Positions 39,197-50,394 are shown, numbered from the stretch's first letter. The stretch is DNA of 64,000 bases from Agrobacterium albertimagni AOL15 (GCF_000300855.1 NZ_ALJF01000004.1:62001-126000); one strand, 5' to 3'. Numbers and translations: made by a program. Notes: generated by a model from the letters alone, not told the origin.

Positions 39197-40183
39197 TTAC
39201 ACCGCTTCCCAACCGTCCTTCTCGGCGGCGCGGTAGATCGCGTCGATCAGCTTCTGGTTTGCCTTGGAGCTCTCCAGCGTGACGACCTCCCCCTTGGTGC
39301 CAGCCACGGCGCGGGCAAAGGCCTCTGCCTCCAGCTTGTACTGACGGCTGTCGGGGAAGCGGAAGATCTGCGAGACGTTGTGACCGCGATTGGTGAGCTC
39401 GACTTCCTCGGCGCCCCAGCGATCGGCGTTAAAGGGCGACTTCACTTCGATGAAGCCGTCCGTGCCGTGGAAGACCATCAGCTGGCGGTTGGCCATCTGG
39501 GTCGAGACATAGAAATTCAGCTCGAAATCGGCAAAATCCGCCTTCACGCTCGCATAGATGTCCGTGCCGAAGTCCGGATCGCGCTCGATGGTCGACTGGA
39601 CGCGGACCGGCTCCTTGCCGGTGACGAAGCGGGTGGTGATCGTTGGATAAACGCCGATATCCGGAAGCGCGCCGCCACCAAGCTCGGGGATATTGCGCAT
39701 GTTGCCGGGGTCGCGGTTGAAATAGGTGAACGAGCCCTGGACCATCTTCAGCGTGCCAATGGCGCCTTCAGCCAGCAGTTCGCGGACCTTCAGCCAGACC
39801 GGCGCGTAGGTCACCATATAGGCTTCCGTGATCAGCACCTTGTTGCGCTCGCGGGCCGCGATGATCTCATCGATCTCTTCAGCCTTTAGCGCGATCGGCT
39901 TTTCGCAGAGCACATGCTTGCCGGCGTCGGCGGCCTTGATCGCCCACTCGACATGCTGGGAGGTCGGCAGCGGTATGTAGACGGCATTAATGACGTCGGA
40001 GGCCAGCATTTCCTCATACGAGCCAAAGGCATGCGGCACCGAGAAGCGATCGGCCATCTCGCGCGCCCGGCTGAGATCGCGGCTGGCGATTGCCGTCACC
40101 ACGGCATTTTCGGCATCCTGGATGGCCGGCACGACAAGCTCGCGACCGATCTTGGCCGTCGACAGAATTCCAAAACGCAGCAT
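39197..40183 (-). CDS. Gfo/Idh/MocA family oxidoreductase
   Basis: A 328-aa NAD(P)-dependent oxidoreductase starting [21 protein letters not shown]. The Rossmann domain includes [11 protein letters not shown] (about residues 93-103) and the C-terminal domain [15 protein letters not shown]. The substrate may be a sugar or cyclitol; it resembles xylose/trans-dihydrodiol dehydrogenases. It is divergent from the cysteine hydrolase gene. Confidence 0.92.
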   Translation of the reverse strand: MLRFGILSTAKIGRELVVPAIQDAENAVVTAIASRDLSRAREMADRFSVPHAFGSYEEMLASDVINAVYIPLPTSQHVEWAIKAADAGKHVLCEKPIALKAEEIDEIIAARERNKVLITEAYMVTYAPVWLKVRELLAEGAIGTLKMVQGSFTYFNRDPGNMRNIPELGGGALPDIGVYPTITTRFVTGKEPVRVQSTIERDPDFGTDIYASVKADFADFELNFYVSTQMANRQLMVFHGTDGFIEVKSPFNADRWGAEEVELTNRGHNVSQIFRFPDSRQYKLEAEAFARAVAGTKGEVVTLESSKANQKLIDAIYRAAEKDGWEAV

Positions 40184-40290
40184 CTTTATTCCTCCTCGAA
40201 AATGTCGCGGCGGACATTAGGCGAAGCACAGGCGGGGCGCAACGGGTTGTCAGACAATCTGCCCGCGCGGACAGAAAGGCGAATGGCCGA

Positions 40291-40344
40291 ATATGTCCCA
40301 TCTTCGTCCGGGCCGCGCATGGTGTCCTGAATGCCGGGACATAT
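40291..40344. promoter_or_regulatory. Inverted repeat ATATGTCCC / GGGACATAT upstream of hydrolase-GlxA operon
   Basis: Perfect 9-bp half-sites at 40291-40299 and 40336-40344, 36 bases apart. A third ATATGTCC covers the hydrolase start codon (about 40375-40382). These are probably sites for the GlxA-type regulator encoded downstream. Confidence 0.5.
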
Positions 40345-40376
40345 GCTAGATGTCATCGCAACGACAGGAGACGAAT

Positions 40377-40937
40377 ATGTCCGCTCATGACACTGCCCTC
40401 ATCGTGGTCGACGTCCAGGAAAGCTTTCGCCATGCGCCCTATTGGGACGCATCGGAACTCCCCGCTTACCTTTCCAGGCAGCAGGCGCTGATCGACGGAG
40501 CCAAGGCCGCCGGCATGCCGACCGTGCAGATCTTCCACGTCGATACGGACGCGGCCTTCCGGCTGGAAAGCGGCTTCATCCGGGCACTCGACGAGATCTG
40601 CATCGACCCCGACGTAACCTTCCACAAGGGCGTGCATTCCGCACTTGTGGACACCGGTCTCGAAGCCTGGCTGCGCGAAAAGGGCATCTCCCGCGTGATC
40701 GTCTCGGGCATCCGCACCGAGCAGTGCTGCGAGACCACGACACGCCATGCATCCGATCTCGGCTTCGCGGTCGACTTCGTCACCGAGGCGACGCTGACCT
40801 TCCCGATGACGCATGCATCCGGCCGGGTCTTTACCGCCGACGATATCCGCATTCGGACGGAGCTAGTGCTCGCCAACCGCTTCGCCCGGATCGTGACCGT
40901 CGAGCAGGCGCTTGCGCCGCTGTTGACCGCCGCCTGA
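40377..40937 (+). CDS. Cysteine hydrolase (isochorismatase superfamily)
   Basis: A 186-aa hydrolase with the catalytic triad in place: Asp in VVDVQESF, Lys in FHKGVHSAL and Cys in SGIRTEQCCETTTRH. Members cleave amides such as nicotinamide or isochorismate; the substrate here is unknown. GGAG is 8-9 bases upstream. The regulator gene starts 11 bases after its stop. Confidence 0.92.
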   Translation: MSAHDTALIVVDVQESFRHAPYWDASELPAYLSRQQALIDGAKAAGMPTVQIFHVDTDAAFRLESGFIRALDEICIDPDVTFHKGVHSALVDTGLEAWLREKGISRVIVSGIRTEQCCETTTRHASDLGFAVDFVTEATLTFPMTHASGRVFTADDIRIRTELVLANRFARIVTVEQALAPLLTAA

Positions 40938-40948
40938 GACCACCCACG

Positions 40949-41917
40949 ATGGACGTGATCCCGGTCTTCATCCTCGTTCCGCCCGACACGCTGCTGATCG
41001 ACATCGCCGGTCCGCTGGAGGTGCTGCGCTACGCGAACCAGGAACAGGACCGGGTCCGTTTCGACTATCGCTACATTTCTGCCCAATCGCGGCAGCAGAC
41101 CTCGATCGCGCTCATGATTGACGGTCTCGAACCCCTGCCTGAGACGCTGCCTGAGAATGCGATCCTTGTCATTTCCGGCAGCCTTACCGTCGGCGCGGAA
41201 GAGATCGCCCGCGAGGCCGAACTGAAGATACTGACGCGCTGGCTCGCCCGCACGGTCAGGCCAGACACGCGGCTCGTCACCATCTGCTCCGGCGCGCTGC
41301 TTGCTGCGGCCGCCGGGCTGATGGAGGGCTATCAGTGCACCACGCACGCAGATTGCCTCGACGAACTCCGGGCACTTGCCCCAACGGCGAGTGTTCTGGA
41401 GAACCGGCTTTATGTCGAAGATGGCAACCGCTTTTCGAGTGCGGGCATCTCGACCGGCATCGACCTCATGCTGCATGTCGTCAGCCGCTTCGCCTCGCCG
41501 CAGTCAGCACTCGCCGCTGCCCGCAAGATGGTCATCTATCTCCGGCGCAGCGGCCAGGACCCTCAGCTCTCGCCCTGGCTTTCGGGCCGCAACCATATTC
41601 ATCCGGCCATCCACCGGGCCCAGGATGCGATCATGGCGGATCCAGCGCGCGACTGGTCGCTGCCGGGGCTCGCCGAGATCGCGCATTTGAGCGAACGGCA
41701 TCTGTCCCGCCTCTTCCGCGAACATGTCGGTCAGTCAGTCGTCGATTACGTCAACCTGATGCGGGTGACGCTCGCCCAGGAGCTGCTCCAGCAATCGAGG
41801 CTCGACATGGAAAACCTCGCTTTGCGCGCCGGATTTGCCTCCTCGCGCCACATGCGCCGGGTCTTTTCCCAGCATCACGGCCTGTCGCCCAGCGCCTTTC
41901 GGAAGACTGGGAACTGA
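40949..41917 (+). CDS. GlxA-family AraC-type transcriptional regulator
   Basis: A 322-aa protein: an N-terminal DJ-1/PfpI-like domain (VFILVPPDTLLIDIAGPLEVLRYA; ICSGALLAAAAGLM) and a C-terminal AraC HTH pair (LAEIAHLSERHLSRLFREHVG; ALRAGFASSRHMRRVFSQHHG). It probably senses a small metabolite and controls the hydrolase gene ahead of it through the ATATGTCCC repeats. The start at 40949 is the first ATG that keeps the whole DJ-1 domain. Confidence 0.92.
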   Translation: MDVIPVFILVPPDTLLIDIAGPLEVLRYANQEQDRVRFDYRYISAQSRQQTSIALMIDGLEPLPETLPENAILVISGSLTVGAEEIAREAELKILTRWLARTVRPDTRLVTICSGALLAAAAGLMEGYQCTTHADCLDELRALAPTASVLENRLYVEDGNRFSSAGISTGIDLMLHVVSRFASPQSALAAARKMVIYLRRSGQDPQLSPWLSGRNHIHPAIHRAQDAIMADPARDWSLPGLAEIAHLSERHLSRLFREHVGQSVVDYVNLMRVTLAQELLQQSRLDMENLALRAGFASSRHMRRVFSQHHGLSPSAFRKTGN

Positions 41918-41970
41918 AAGCGGCAGCAACACTGGAAAGCCGCAATACAAGGCCCATATCGAGGTCGGGA

Positions 41971-41990
41971 CTGGACTATCGATAGTCCAG
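41971..41990. promoter_or_regulatory. Perfect 20-bp palindrome upstream of aldo/keto reductase genes
   Basis: CTGGACTATC and its reverse complement GATAGTCCAG abut directly. It lies 54 bases after the GlxA-type gene and 92 bases before the first reductase. No T-tract follows, so an operator is more likely than a terminator. A smaller hairpin GACGC-N6-GCGTC follows at 42031-42046. Confidence 0.5.
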
Positions 41991-42081
41991 CTTCAGAACC
42001 CATCAAAGATTTTCAATGGTGCCTTCGACTGACGCTTGATAGCGTCGACCCTTGATCCCCCATCTCTTCCCGAGGCTTTCC

Positions 42082-44030
<1,949 letters not shown>

Positions 44031-44094
44031 GTCGGCTGGTTTTTACGCAGTCCGGACGCAAAACCGCTGACGCACTTTTGCTGGACATGCTCCC

Positions 44095-44955
44095 TCAAGC
44101 AAAGCGCCGGCTACCCGCCACGCAGAGCACCACGAGTAGGGCTGTGGCCAGCATGGGAAGGCTCACCTTCTCATGCAGCAGCCCTGCGGCAAGCACGAAA
44201 CCGAGAAAGGGTTGCAGCAGCTGCAGTTGCCCGACCGAAGCGATGCCGCCCAGCGCCAGACCGCGATACCAGAAGATGAAGCCGATCATCATGCTGAACA
44301 GCGAGACGTAAGCGAGCGCCACCCAGCCGGATGTCGACACCGCGCCGAGATCCATCGGGATGGTCCAGAGCGCGAGCGGCAGCATCACCGGCAGCGACAG
44401 GACCAGCGACCAACTGATCACCTGCCAGCCTCCGAGGCGGCGCGATAGGCGTGCACCTTCGGCATAACCCAGGCCGCAAGCGATCACCGCCGCGATCATC
44501 AGCCCAGCACCCGAAATGGCCATATCCGCTGTGGTCGCCATCGCAAAACCGGCGACCAAAGCCGCCCCAGTCACGGAAAAGATCCAGAACACTGCCGAGG
44601 GACGCTCGCCGGCCCGCAACACGCCGAACAGCGCCGTGCAAAGCGGCAGCAGACCGATGAAGACGATCGACTGGGCGGATGTGATGCTCTGCAGCGCCAG
44701 CGCCGTCAGCAGCGGAAAACCGACAACAACGCCGAGGGCTATGATCCCTAGCGACAGCAGATCGCTGCGCAGGGGGCGCCTTTCCCTGAGTGCGATAAGA
44801 AGCACAGCGCCCAGCCCAGCCGCGATCACGGCGCGGGCCGAGGTCAGGAACAGCGGGGCGAAATCGGCCAAGCCCACGCGCGTTGCCGGCAGTGAGCCAC
44901 TGAAAATCAGCACACCGATGAAACCGCTAACCCAGGCCTTCCAGGACGTCGTCAT
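44095..44955 (-). CDS. EamA/DMT superfamily transporter
   Basis: A 286-aa membrane protein with ten transmembrane helices in two EamA repeats (GFIGVLIFSGSLPATRVGLADFAPLF; SVGQLQLLQPFLGFVLAAGLLHE). It is probably an exporter of amino acids or other metabolites. It is divergent from a MocR-type regulator, with a 22-bp palindrome in the 107-base gap, so it is very likely the regulator's target. Confidence 0.92.
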   Translation of the reverse strand: MTTSWKAWVSGFIGVLIFSGSLPATRVGLADFAPLFLTSARAVIAAGLGAVLLIALRERRPLRSDLLSLGIIALGVVVGFPLLTALALQSITSAQSIVFIGLLPLCTALFGVLRAGERPSAVFWIFSVTGAALVAGFAMATTADMAISGAGLMIAAVIACGLGYAEGARLSRRLGGWQVISWSLVLSLPVMLPLALWTIPMDLGAVSTSGWVALAYVSLFSMMIGFIFWYRGLALGGIASVGQLQLLQPFLGFVLAAGLLHEKVSLPMLATALLVVLCVAGSRRFA

Positions 44956-45020
44956 TTTCGTCTCCTAATTATCGTCCCTCCGTTTCGCGCGAAGCCTCTG
45001 GTCTTTACAGAGACGGAGCG

Positions 45021-45042
45021 ATACAATCTGGCCAAACTGTAT
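45021..45042. promoter_or_regulatory. 22-bp palindromic operator between EamA and MocR genes
   Basis: ATACA-N3-TGGCCA-N3-TGTAT is perfectly symmetrical in all specified positions. It lies between the divergent start codons at 44955 and 45063, ending 20 bases before the regulator ATG. It is the obvious site for the MocR-type regulator. Confidence 0.65.
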
Positions 45043-45062
45043 TGATGACAAAGGCCATACAG

Positions 45063-46520
45063 ATGAACGAGCGCGTTCAACCACCCGAGATGCCGGCCTC
45101 AAGGACGGCGCAGGTCATGGCCGACATTCGCAGCCGCATCGGTTCGGGCCAACTGGTACCCAACGACCGACTGCCCTCGATCCGCCGGCTGGCTGCGGAG
45201 CTTTCGGTATCGCCCTCCACCGTCGTCGAGGCCTATGACCGGCTCTCCGCCGAAGGGTTGATCCGCCCGCGCCCGGGCTCCGGCTTCTTCGTCACCGAGG
45301 CTGGCCGCACGCCCGCACCCCTCGTCCGCCTCGAGCCGCCAAGGCCGCCGGAGGTCGACCCCTTCTGGGTGGCGCGTCAGGCGCTCGATGCCGATCCCGG
45401 CACATCGAAGCCCGGCTGCGGCTGGCTGCCGCCGGACTGGATGCCGACCGCGCTTTTGCATGCCGGCCTGCGCAACGTTCTGCGCCAGGCGACCAGTCTC
45501 ACCACCGATTACAGCCCCTCGCGGGGCAGTGCAGCGCTCAGACGCTTTGTCGAAACCCGGCTGCGTCAGCAGTCGATTCCGCTTTCCGAAGATCAAGTTC
45601 TGCTCACAGGCTCTGCCACTCAGGCGCTCGATCTCGTCTGCCGGCTGCTTTTGCGCCCCGGCGACCGGGTGATCGTCGACGATCCCTGCTACTTCAATTT
45701 CCAGACGCTGCTCCGCGCCCATCAGGCCATCGTCATCCCCGTGCCCTATACGGAAAATGGCCCCGACATCGCTGCCTTCGAGGCCGCCGTCGCGCGGGAG
45801 GCACCGCGGCTTTATCTGACCAATTCCGGCCTGCACAATCCGACCGGGGCAACGCTCTCGCCGCAGGTTGCCTTCCAGTTGCTCGGCATTGTCTCGCGTT
45901 CGGACATGCTGGTAGTCGAAGACGACATCTTCACTGATTTCGAGCCTGAGCCGGCGATCACGCTTGCGACGCTCGATGGGCTTTCCCGCGTCATCCGGAT
46001 CGGCAGCTTTTCGAAAACCATCTCGGCTTCGCTGCGCGCCGGCTTCATCGCCGCAGATCCAGAGCGCATCCAGCTGTTGACCGACCTGCAGGTCGCGATC
46101 CAGTTCGGCGGTCCAAGCCAGGTCGCGACCGAGGCGATCCACGGCGTGCTTTCGAGCGGCGGCTATCGCAAGCACCTCGAGCAGCTGCATCGCCGCCTCG
46201 ACACGGAACGACGCGCGGTGGGGATCCGGCTCGGGGATCTTGGTATCCATCCCTTGCTCATGCCCCGTGGCGGTCCGTATCTCTGGTGCCGGATGCCTGA
46301 AGGGGTCAGTTCCACGGCGCTTGCGCAGGCCGCCCTGCCGCAGGGCGTGGTGCTGGCGCCAGGCAATGTCTTCAGCCCCTCGCTGTCATCGGACGATTTC
46401 ATGCGCTTCAACGTCGCGCATATGGGCGATGCTCGCCCTTTCCGGGTGCTGGAACGGGCATTGAAGACGGTAGCGCAACCGGCAAATCCGGCTGTTGACG
46501 CGGGTAGCGCGTTAACATGA
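45063..46520 (+). CDS. MocR/GntR-type regulator with aminotransferase domain
   Basis: A 485-aa protein: a GntR winged helix (IRSRIGSGQLVPNDRLPSIRRLA; SPSTVVEAYDRLSAEGLI; RPGSGFFV) fused to a fold-type I aminotransferase domain with the PLP lysine in SFSKTISASLRAGF (K318). MocR proteins use PLP or its adducts to sense amino compounds. The start at 45063 has AAAGG 8 bases upstream; the frame is open for 21 more bases to a TTG. It faces an EamA exporter. Confidence 0.94.
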   Translation: MNERVQPPEMPASRTAQVMADIRSRIGSGQLVPNDRLPSIRRLAAELSVSPSTVVEAYDRLSAEGLIRPRPGSGFFVTEAGRTPAPLVRLEPPRPPEVDPFWVARQALDADPGTSKPGCGWLPPDWMPTALLHAGLRNVLRQATSLTTDYSPSRGSAALRRFVETRLRQQSIPLSEDQVLLTGSATQALDLVCRLLLRPGDRVIVDDPCYFNFQTLLRAHQAIVIPVPYTENGPDIAAFEAAVAREAPRLYLTNSGLHNPTGATLSPQVAFQLLGIVSRSDMLVVEDDIFTDFEPEPAITLATLDGLSRVIRIGSFSKTISASLRAGFIAADPERIQLLTDLQVAIQFGGPSQVATEAIHGVLSSGGYRKHLEQLHRRLDTERRAVGIRLGDLGIHPLLMPRGGPYLWCRMPEGVSSTALAQAALPQGVVLAPGNVFSPSLSSDDFMRFNVAHMGDARPFRVLERALKTVAQPANPAVDAGSALT

Positions 46521-46526
46521 CTTTTT
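46494..46526 (+). terminator. Possible terminator overlapping the 3' end of the MocR gene
   Basis: GTTGACGCG and CGCGTTAAC form a 9-bp stem (one wobble) with a 5-base loop, then five bases and TTTTT. The hairpin lies inside the last codons. The gap before the T-run makes it weak. Confidence 0.4.
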
Positions 46527-46589
46527 CTATCTTGTTTGCAAATGCGTTTGGGAGTAGGTGGCTGCCATCGTGTTTCGCAGGATCCTCCC

Positions 46590-47609
46590 ATGACCAAATT
46601 CTCTTCCGTACTGCTTGCTGCCGGCGTCGCTGCCCTCGGCTTTCTGGCGACGTCCGCCTCGGCGGCAACGCAATATCCGCTGACGATCAAGAACTGCGGC
46701 GTCGATGTCACCTTCGCCAAGGCGCCGGAACGGGCGATCGGTCTTGGCCAGAACAGCGCGGAAATCATGCTGCTGCTCGGCCTCGAAGACAAGATGGCGG
46801 GCACGGCCTTCTGGCCCAGCAAGGTGCTACCGGAACTGGCCGAGGCCAATGCCAAGGTAAAGCTGCTCACCGTGGAGTTCCCGACCTTCGAAGCCATTCT
46901 CTCTGAGAACCCCGACTTCGTTGCCGCTGCCCTGCCGAGCCTGATTGGCCCGGACAGCAAGGTCGCCAAGCGCGAAGACTTCACCAAACTCGAGATCCCG
47001 ACCTATCTTTCGCCGAGCACCTGCCTGGAGAAAAAGGACGATACCGATCTCTACGGCGCCCGTGACAAGCTCTGGAGCATGGACAGCCTCTATCAGGAGA
47101 TCGACGAACTCTCGCAGATCTTCGACGTTGCCGATCGCGGCCAGGCGTTGATCGCGGACTTCAAGGCCCGCGAGGCAGCTCTTCGCGCCTCCGTGCCGGC
47201 CTCGGACGAGAAGCTTTCCTATGTCTTCTGGTTTTCCAGCCAGTCGCCGTCTGCCGATGCCTATCTCGGCGGCAAGAACGGTGCATCCGGCTATATCGCC
47301 GACGTACTCGGCGGCGTGAACGCAATCGACACGGAAGCCGAATGGCCGGCGCTCGGCTGGGAGAGCATCATCGCTTCCAACCCCTCCGTCATCGTCGTTG
47401 CGAGCCTCGACCGCAATCGCTGGGAACTCGACAAGCCGGAAGCCAAGATTGCCTTCTTGACCTCTGATCCGGCGACCAGCCAGATGCCGGCCGTCAAGAA
47501 CAATGCCATCGTCGTCATGGACGGCCAGGCCATGAACCCGACGATCCGCACCATCTACGGCGCCGAACAGGTTGCCGAGCAGCTGAAGGCACGCGGTCTG
47601 ATCAGGTGA
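46590..47609 (+). CDS. Iron-complex-type ABC transporter substrate-binding protein
   Basis: A 339-aa periplasmic protein of the FepB/BtuF (TroA-like) class with signal peptide FSSVLLAAGVAALGFLATSASA. YPLTIKNCGVDVTFAKAPERAIGL and GWESIIASNPSVIVVAS are typical. The ligand may be a ferric siderophore, haem or a corrinoid; no TonB receptor gene is near. Start 46590 fits the signal peptide. First gene of a three-gene importer with four-base overlaps downstream. Confidence 0.9.
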   Translation: MTKFSSVLLAAGVAALGFLATSASAATQYPLTIKNCGVDVTFAKAPERAIGLGQNSAEIMLLLGLEDKMAGTAFWPSKVLPELAEANAKVKLLTVEFPTFEAILSENPDFVAAALPSLIGPDSKVAKREDFTKLEIPTYLSPSTCLEKKDDTDLYGARDKLWSMDSLYQEIDELSQIFDVADRGQALIADFKAREAALRASVPASDEKLSYVFWFSSQSPSADAYLGGKNGASGYIADVLGGVNAIDTEAEWPALGWESIIASNPSVIVVASLDRNRWELDKPEAKIAFLTSDPATSQMPAVKNNAIVVMDGQAMNPTIRTIYGAEQVAEQLKARGLIR

Positions 47610-48643
47610 GACAGTCGGCGGGTACAGCGCAGGTGTTTCGCGTTTCAGCGCTGATCGCGCTGGCGCTGACTGCCGTCGTCTTCGTGGTGGCTTTGAGTGT
47701 CGGGATCGGTGACCTGCCGATCCCGATCACCACCACCTTCCTTGCGATCTCCAACAAGCTCGGCTGGACGACAGCCGAGCTCAATCGCATTCATGAGGCC
47801 GTGATCTGGGATTACCGGCTGAGCCGCGCGCTCGTCGCTGCCTTCTGCGGTTCGGGGCTGGCGATCTCGGGCGCAATCATGCAGTCGCTGCTGCGCAACC
47901 CGCTGGCCGAGCCCTATGTGCTCGGCATTTCGGCGGGTGCATCCACGGGGGCGGTCGGCATTGTCATCCTCGGCTTCGGCTCAGGTGCTGTCTCCCTCTC
48001 GGCCGGCGCTTTCGCCGGCGCTTTCGCCGCCTTCCTCTTCGTCGCGCTCCTCTCCAACGGCACGCGTGGCGGGGCCGACCGCACGATACTCGCTGGCGTC
48101 GCCGCCTCCCAGCTTTTCAACGCCGCAACCTCCTATGTCGTGACGACTGCCGGCAATGCCCAGCAGGCGCGCGACGTGATGTTCTGGCTGCTCGGCAGTT
48201 TCGGCGGCGTGCGCTGGCCGGAATTCATGCTGGTCTCTGTGGTCGTCGGGCTCGGGCTGATCGCCTGCCTCGCCTATTCCCGCATCCTCGACGCCTTCGC
48301 ATTCGGCGACGAGGCCGCCGCCGCACTCGGCGTGAATGTCGGCCGCGCCCGGCTCGCGCTCTTCTGTCTGACCGCACTTCTGACGGCGACTATCGTCAGC
48401 ATGGTCGGCTCGATCGGTTTCATCGGCCTCGTCATCCCGCATGCCGCCCGCTTCCTGGTCGGACCGCTGCATATCCGCCTGCTTCCGGCCTGCGCGATCG
48501 GCGGGGCCATCTTCATGGTGCTCGCCGACATCGCCTCGCGCGTCCTGGTGCCGCAGCAGGTACTGCCAATCGGCGTCGTGACCGCGCTCGTCGGCGTGCC
48601 GGTCTTCTCGATCATCCTCTATCGTTTTCAGCGCCCGACATGA
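47606..48643 (+). CDS. FecCD-family ABC transporter permease
   Basis: A 345-aa inner-membrane protein with about ten helices. The FecCD family segments RLSRALVAAFCGSGLAISGAIMQSLLRNPLAEPYVLG and GSIGFIGLVIPHAARFLVGP are present. The start codon is GTG, overlapping the binding-protein stop (GTGA at 47606-47609). It pairs with the ATPase that follows, overlapping by four bases. Confidence 0.94.
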   Translation: MRQSAGTAQVFRVSALIALALTAVVFVVALSVGIGDLPIPITTTFLAISNKLGWTTAELNRIHEAVIWDYRLSRALVAAFCGSGLAISGAIMQSLLRNPLAEPYVLGISAGASTGAVGIVILGFGSGAVSLSAGAFAGAFAAFLFVALLSNGTRGGADRTILAGVAASQLFNAATSYVVTTAGNAQQARDVMFWLLGSFGGVRWPEFMLVSVVVGLGLIACLAYSRILDAFAFGDEAAAALGVNVGRARLALFCLTALLTATIVSMVGSIGFIGLVIPHAARFLVGPLHIRLLPACAIGGAIFMVLADIASRVLVPQQVLPIGVVTALVGVPVFSIILYRFQRPT

Positions 48644-49410
48644 GCATCACGGCCGACACCATCACCTGGAAGATCGGGTCGAAGATCATTCTCGACCAGG
48701 TGAGCTTTGCCACGCGCCCCGGCGAGATGCTCGGCCTGCTCGGCCCCAATGGCTCCGGCAAGACATCGCTGCTGCGGCTGCTGGCAGGATTGAAGCGTCC
48801 TCACACGGGCGCCATCAGCCTCGACGGCCAGGACATCCAGTCGATCTCCCGCAAGACCATGGCGCAGCGCGTCGCCTTCGTGGAGCAACATGCGACGACC
48901 AATGCCAATCTGAAGGTCGTGGATGTCGTCAAGCTCGGTCGCTTTCCGCATCGTTCGATGTTCTCCGCTTGGACTGCCGAAGACCAGACAGCCGTCGAGC
49001 AGGCGCTGAAGCGGGCCGGCATGGTGGCAAAGCGGGACCATAGCTGGCAAAGCCTCTCCGGCGGCGAGCGGCAGCGGGCGCATATCGCCCGGGCGCTGGC
49101 GCAAGCCCCCAAGGAAATCATCCTCGACGAACCGACCAACCATCTCGACGTGCAGCACCAGATCGCGCTTCTGTCGCTGATCTCGGATCTGCCGCTCACC
49201 AGTGTGATCGCCCTGCACGACCTCAATCACGCGGCCATGTTCTGCGATCGGCTCCTGGTGCTGAAGGAGGGCCGCATCGTCGCCTGCGGCACGCCGGAAG
49301 AGGTGCTCACGAAACAGCTGCTGCGCGATGTCTTCTCGATCGACGCCCATGTCGAGCCATCGGCGCATCATGGCCGGCCGCTGATCCAGTTTACGCGGAC
49401 GATCCGCTAG
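48640..49410 (+). CDS. Iron-complex-type ABC transporter ATP-binding protein
   Basis: A 256-aa ATPase of the FepC/BtuD class. Walker A GPNGSGKT is at about residues 35-42, the signature LSGGERQR at about 139-146 and Walker B IILDEPTNHLD follows. It energises the FecCD permease. Its ATG overlaps the permease stop (ATGA). It ends 26 bases before the stop of a convergent AraC gene. Confidence 0.95.
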   Translation: MSITADTITWKIGSKIILDQVSFATRPGEMLGLLGPNGSGKTSLLRLLAGLKRPHTGAISLDGQDIQSISRKTMAQRVAFVEQHATTNANLKVVDVVKLGRFPHRSMFSAWTAEDQTAVEQALKRAGMVAKRDHSWQSLSGGERQRAHIARALAQAPKEIILDEPTNHLDVQHQIALLSLISDLPLTSVIALHDLNHAAMFCDRLLVLKEGRIVACGTPEEVLTKQLLRDVFSIDAHVEPSAHHGRPLIQFTRTIR

Positions 49411-49436
49411 GCCGAGGCGACCGCAGAGCGCCTCGC

Positions 49437-50300
49437 TCAGCCGCTGACCGCCCGGCGATAGGCCGACGGCGTCGTGCCGGTGACTGCCTTGAACATCCGC
49501 GTCAGATGGCTCTGGCTGCTGAAACCGCAGGCGGTTGCGATCTGGGCGATCGGCTCGGCGCCGTCAAGCATGCGCCGGGCGCGGTCGATGCGGCGGTTGA
49601 GGATGAAGTCATGCGGGGAGACGCCGCAGCTTGCGCGAAACATCCGCTGCAGATGGAATTCGCTCAAGCCCCCGACCTTCGCCAGATCCTTGAGCGTAAT
49701 CGTCTGGTCGAGGCTCGTCTCGATATGGTCGACCAGACGCCGCCGCAGGACGGGCGCCAGGCCGCCGCGCAGTACCGGACGTCGCTCGCCGCCATAGCGC
49801 GGATCGGCAAAGAGCTGCTCGACCGCCGCAACGATTGCCTGTTCGGCGAGCAGCCGGTTGCCGTCCTGCGTGGCAGTGGCCAGATGCACCAGCGCTTCTG
49901 CCAGTTTAGGTGCCTCGTCGAAGGTCGCTTCCGGCAGAAGCATCAGCCGGGCATCGCGGTCGAAGGTCTCGGAAAAGAGTCGGCGCAGCTCGTCGTCGGC
50001 GACGTAGAGATGCACGAATTCGAAGTTGTCGGTGATCTCCCATTCCGACGAGGCCCCCTGCGGCATGATGCAAAGCGCGCCCGGCCAGCCGGCGATGCTG
50101 CCGGCATCGATGCGCCGCGTGCCGTCGCCGCCGCGCAGATAGCAACTGAAGGTGTGGCCGTCGGTCCGCTCGTAGCGCATGCGGTCATGGCTGTTGCGCC
50201 AGATCGCCGCTCCCCTTCCCTCGCCGAGGTCAAGCTTCTCCCCACGCTCGGCACGGGACGAGGCGGACAGGGAGCCGAAAACGGTGGCAGTGTGCAGCAT
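49437..50300 (-). CDS. AraC family transcriptional regulator
   Basis: A 287-aa protein with an N-terminal cupin-like sensing region (residues about 40-130) and the C-terminal AraC HTH pair (LKDLAKVGGLSEFHLQRMFRASCG; IATACGFSSQSHLTRMFKAVTG). It is divergent from an EamA transporter gene and is probably its regulator. Tandem 10-base repeats in the gap are a candidate site. Confidence 0.92.
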   Translation of the reverse strand: MLHTATVFGSLSASSRAERGEKLDLGEGRGAAIWRNSHDRMRYERTDGHTFSCYLRGGDGTRRIDAGSIAGWPGALCIMPQGASSEWEITDNFEFVHLYVADDELRRLFSETFDRDARLMLLPEATFDEAPKLAEALVHLATATQDGNRLLAEQAIVAAVEQLFADPRYGGERRPVLRGGLAPVLRRRLVDHIETSLDQTITLKDLAKVGGLSEFHLQRMFRASCGVSPHDFILNRRIDRARRMLDGAEPIAQIATACGFSSQSHLTRMFKAVTGTTPSAYRRAVSG

Positions 50301-50394
50301 GGAGTACCTTCAAGAGATCGCCTCGCATTCTAGCGCGGTTTGTGCGCTGCGCCATCGGCAATCGAGCGGCCGGCCCTTGCAGCAGAAGTTCACC

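Noticed and set aside
49411..49440. Inverted repeat CGAGGCG/CGCCTCG between the ABC ATPase and AraC genes
   Set aside because: Seven base pairs, a 9-base loop and no T-tract in either direction make it too weak to call a terminator.
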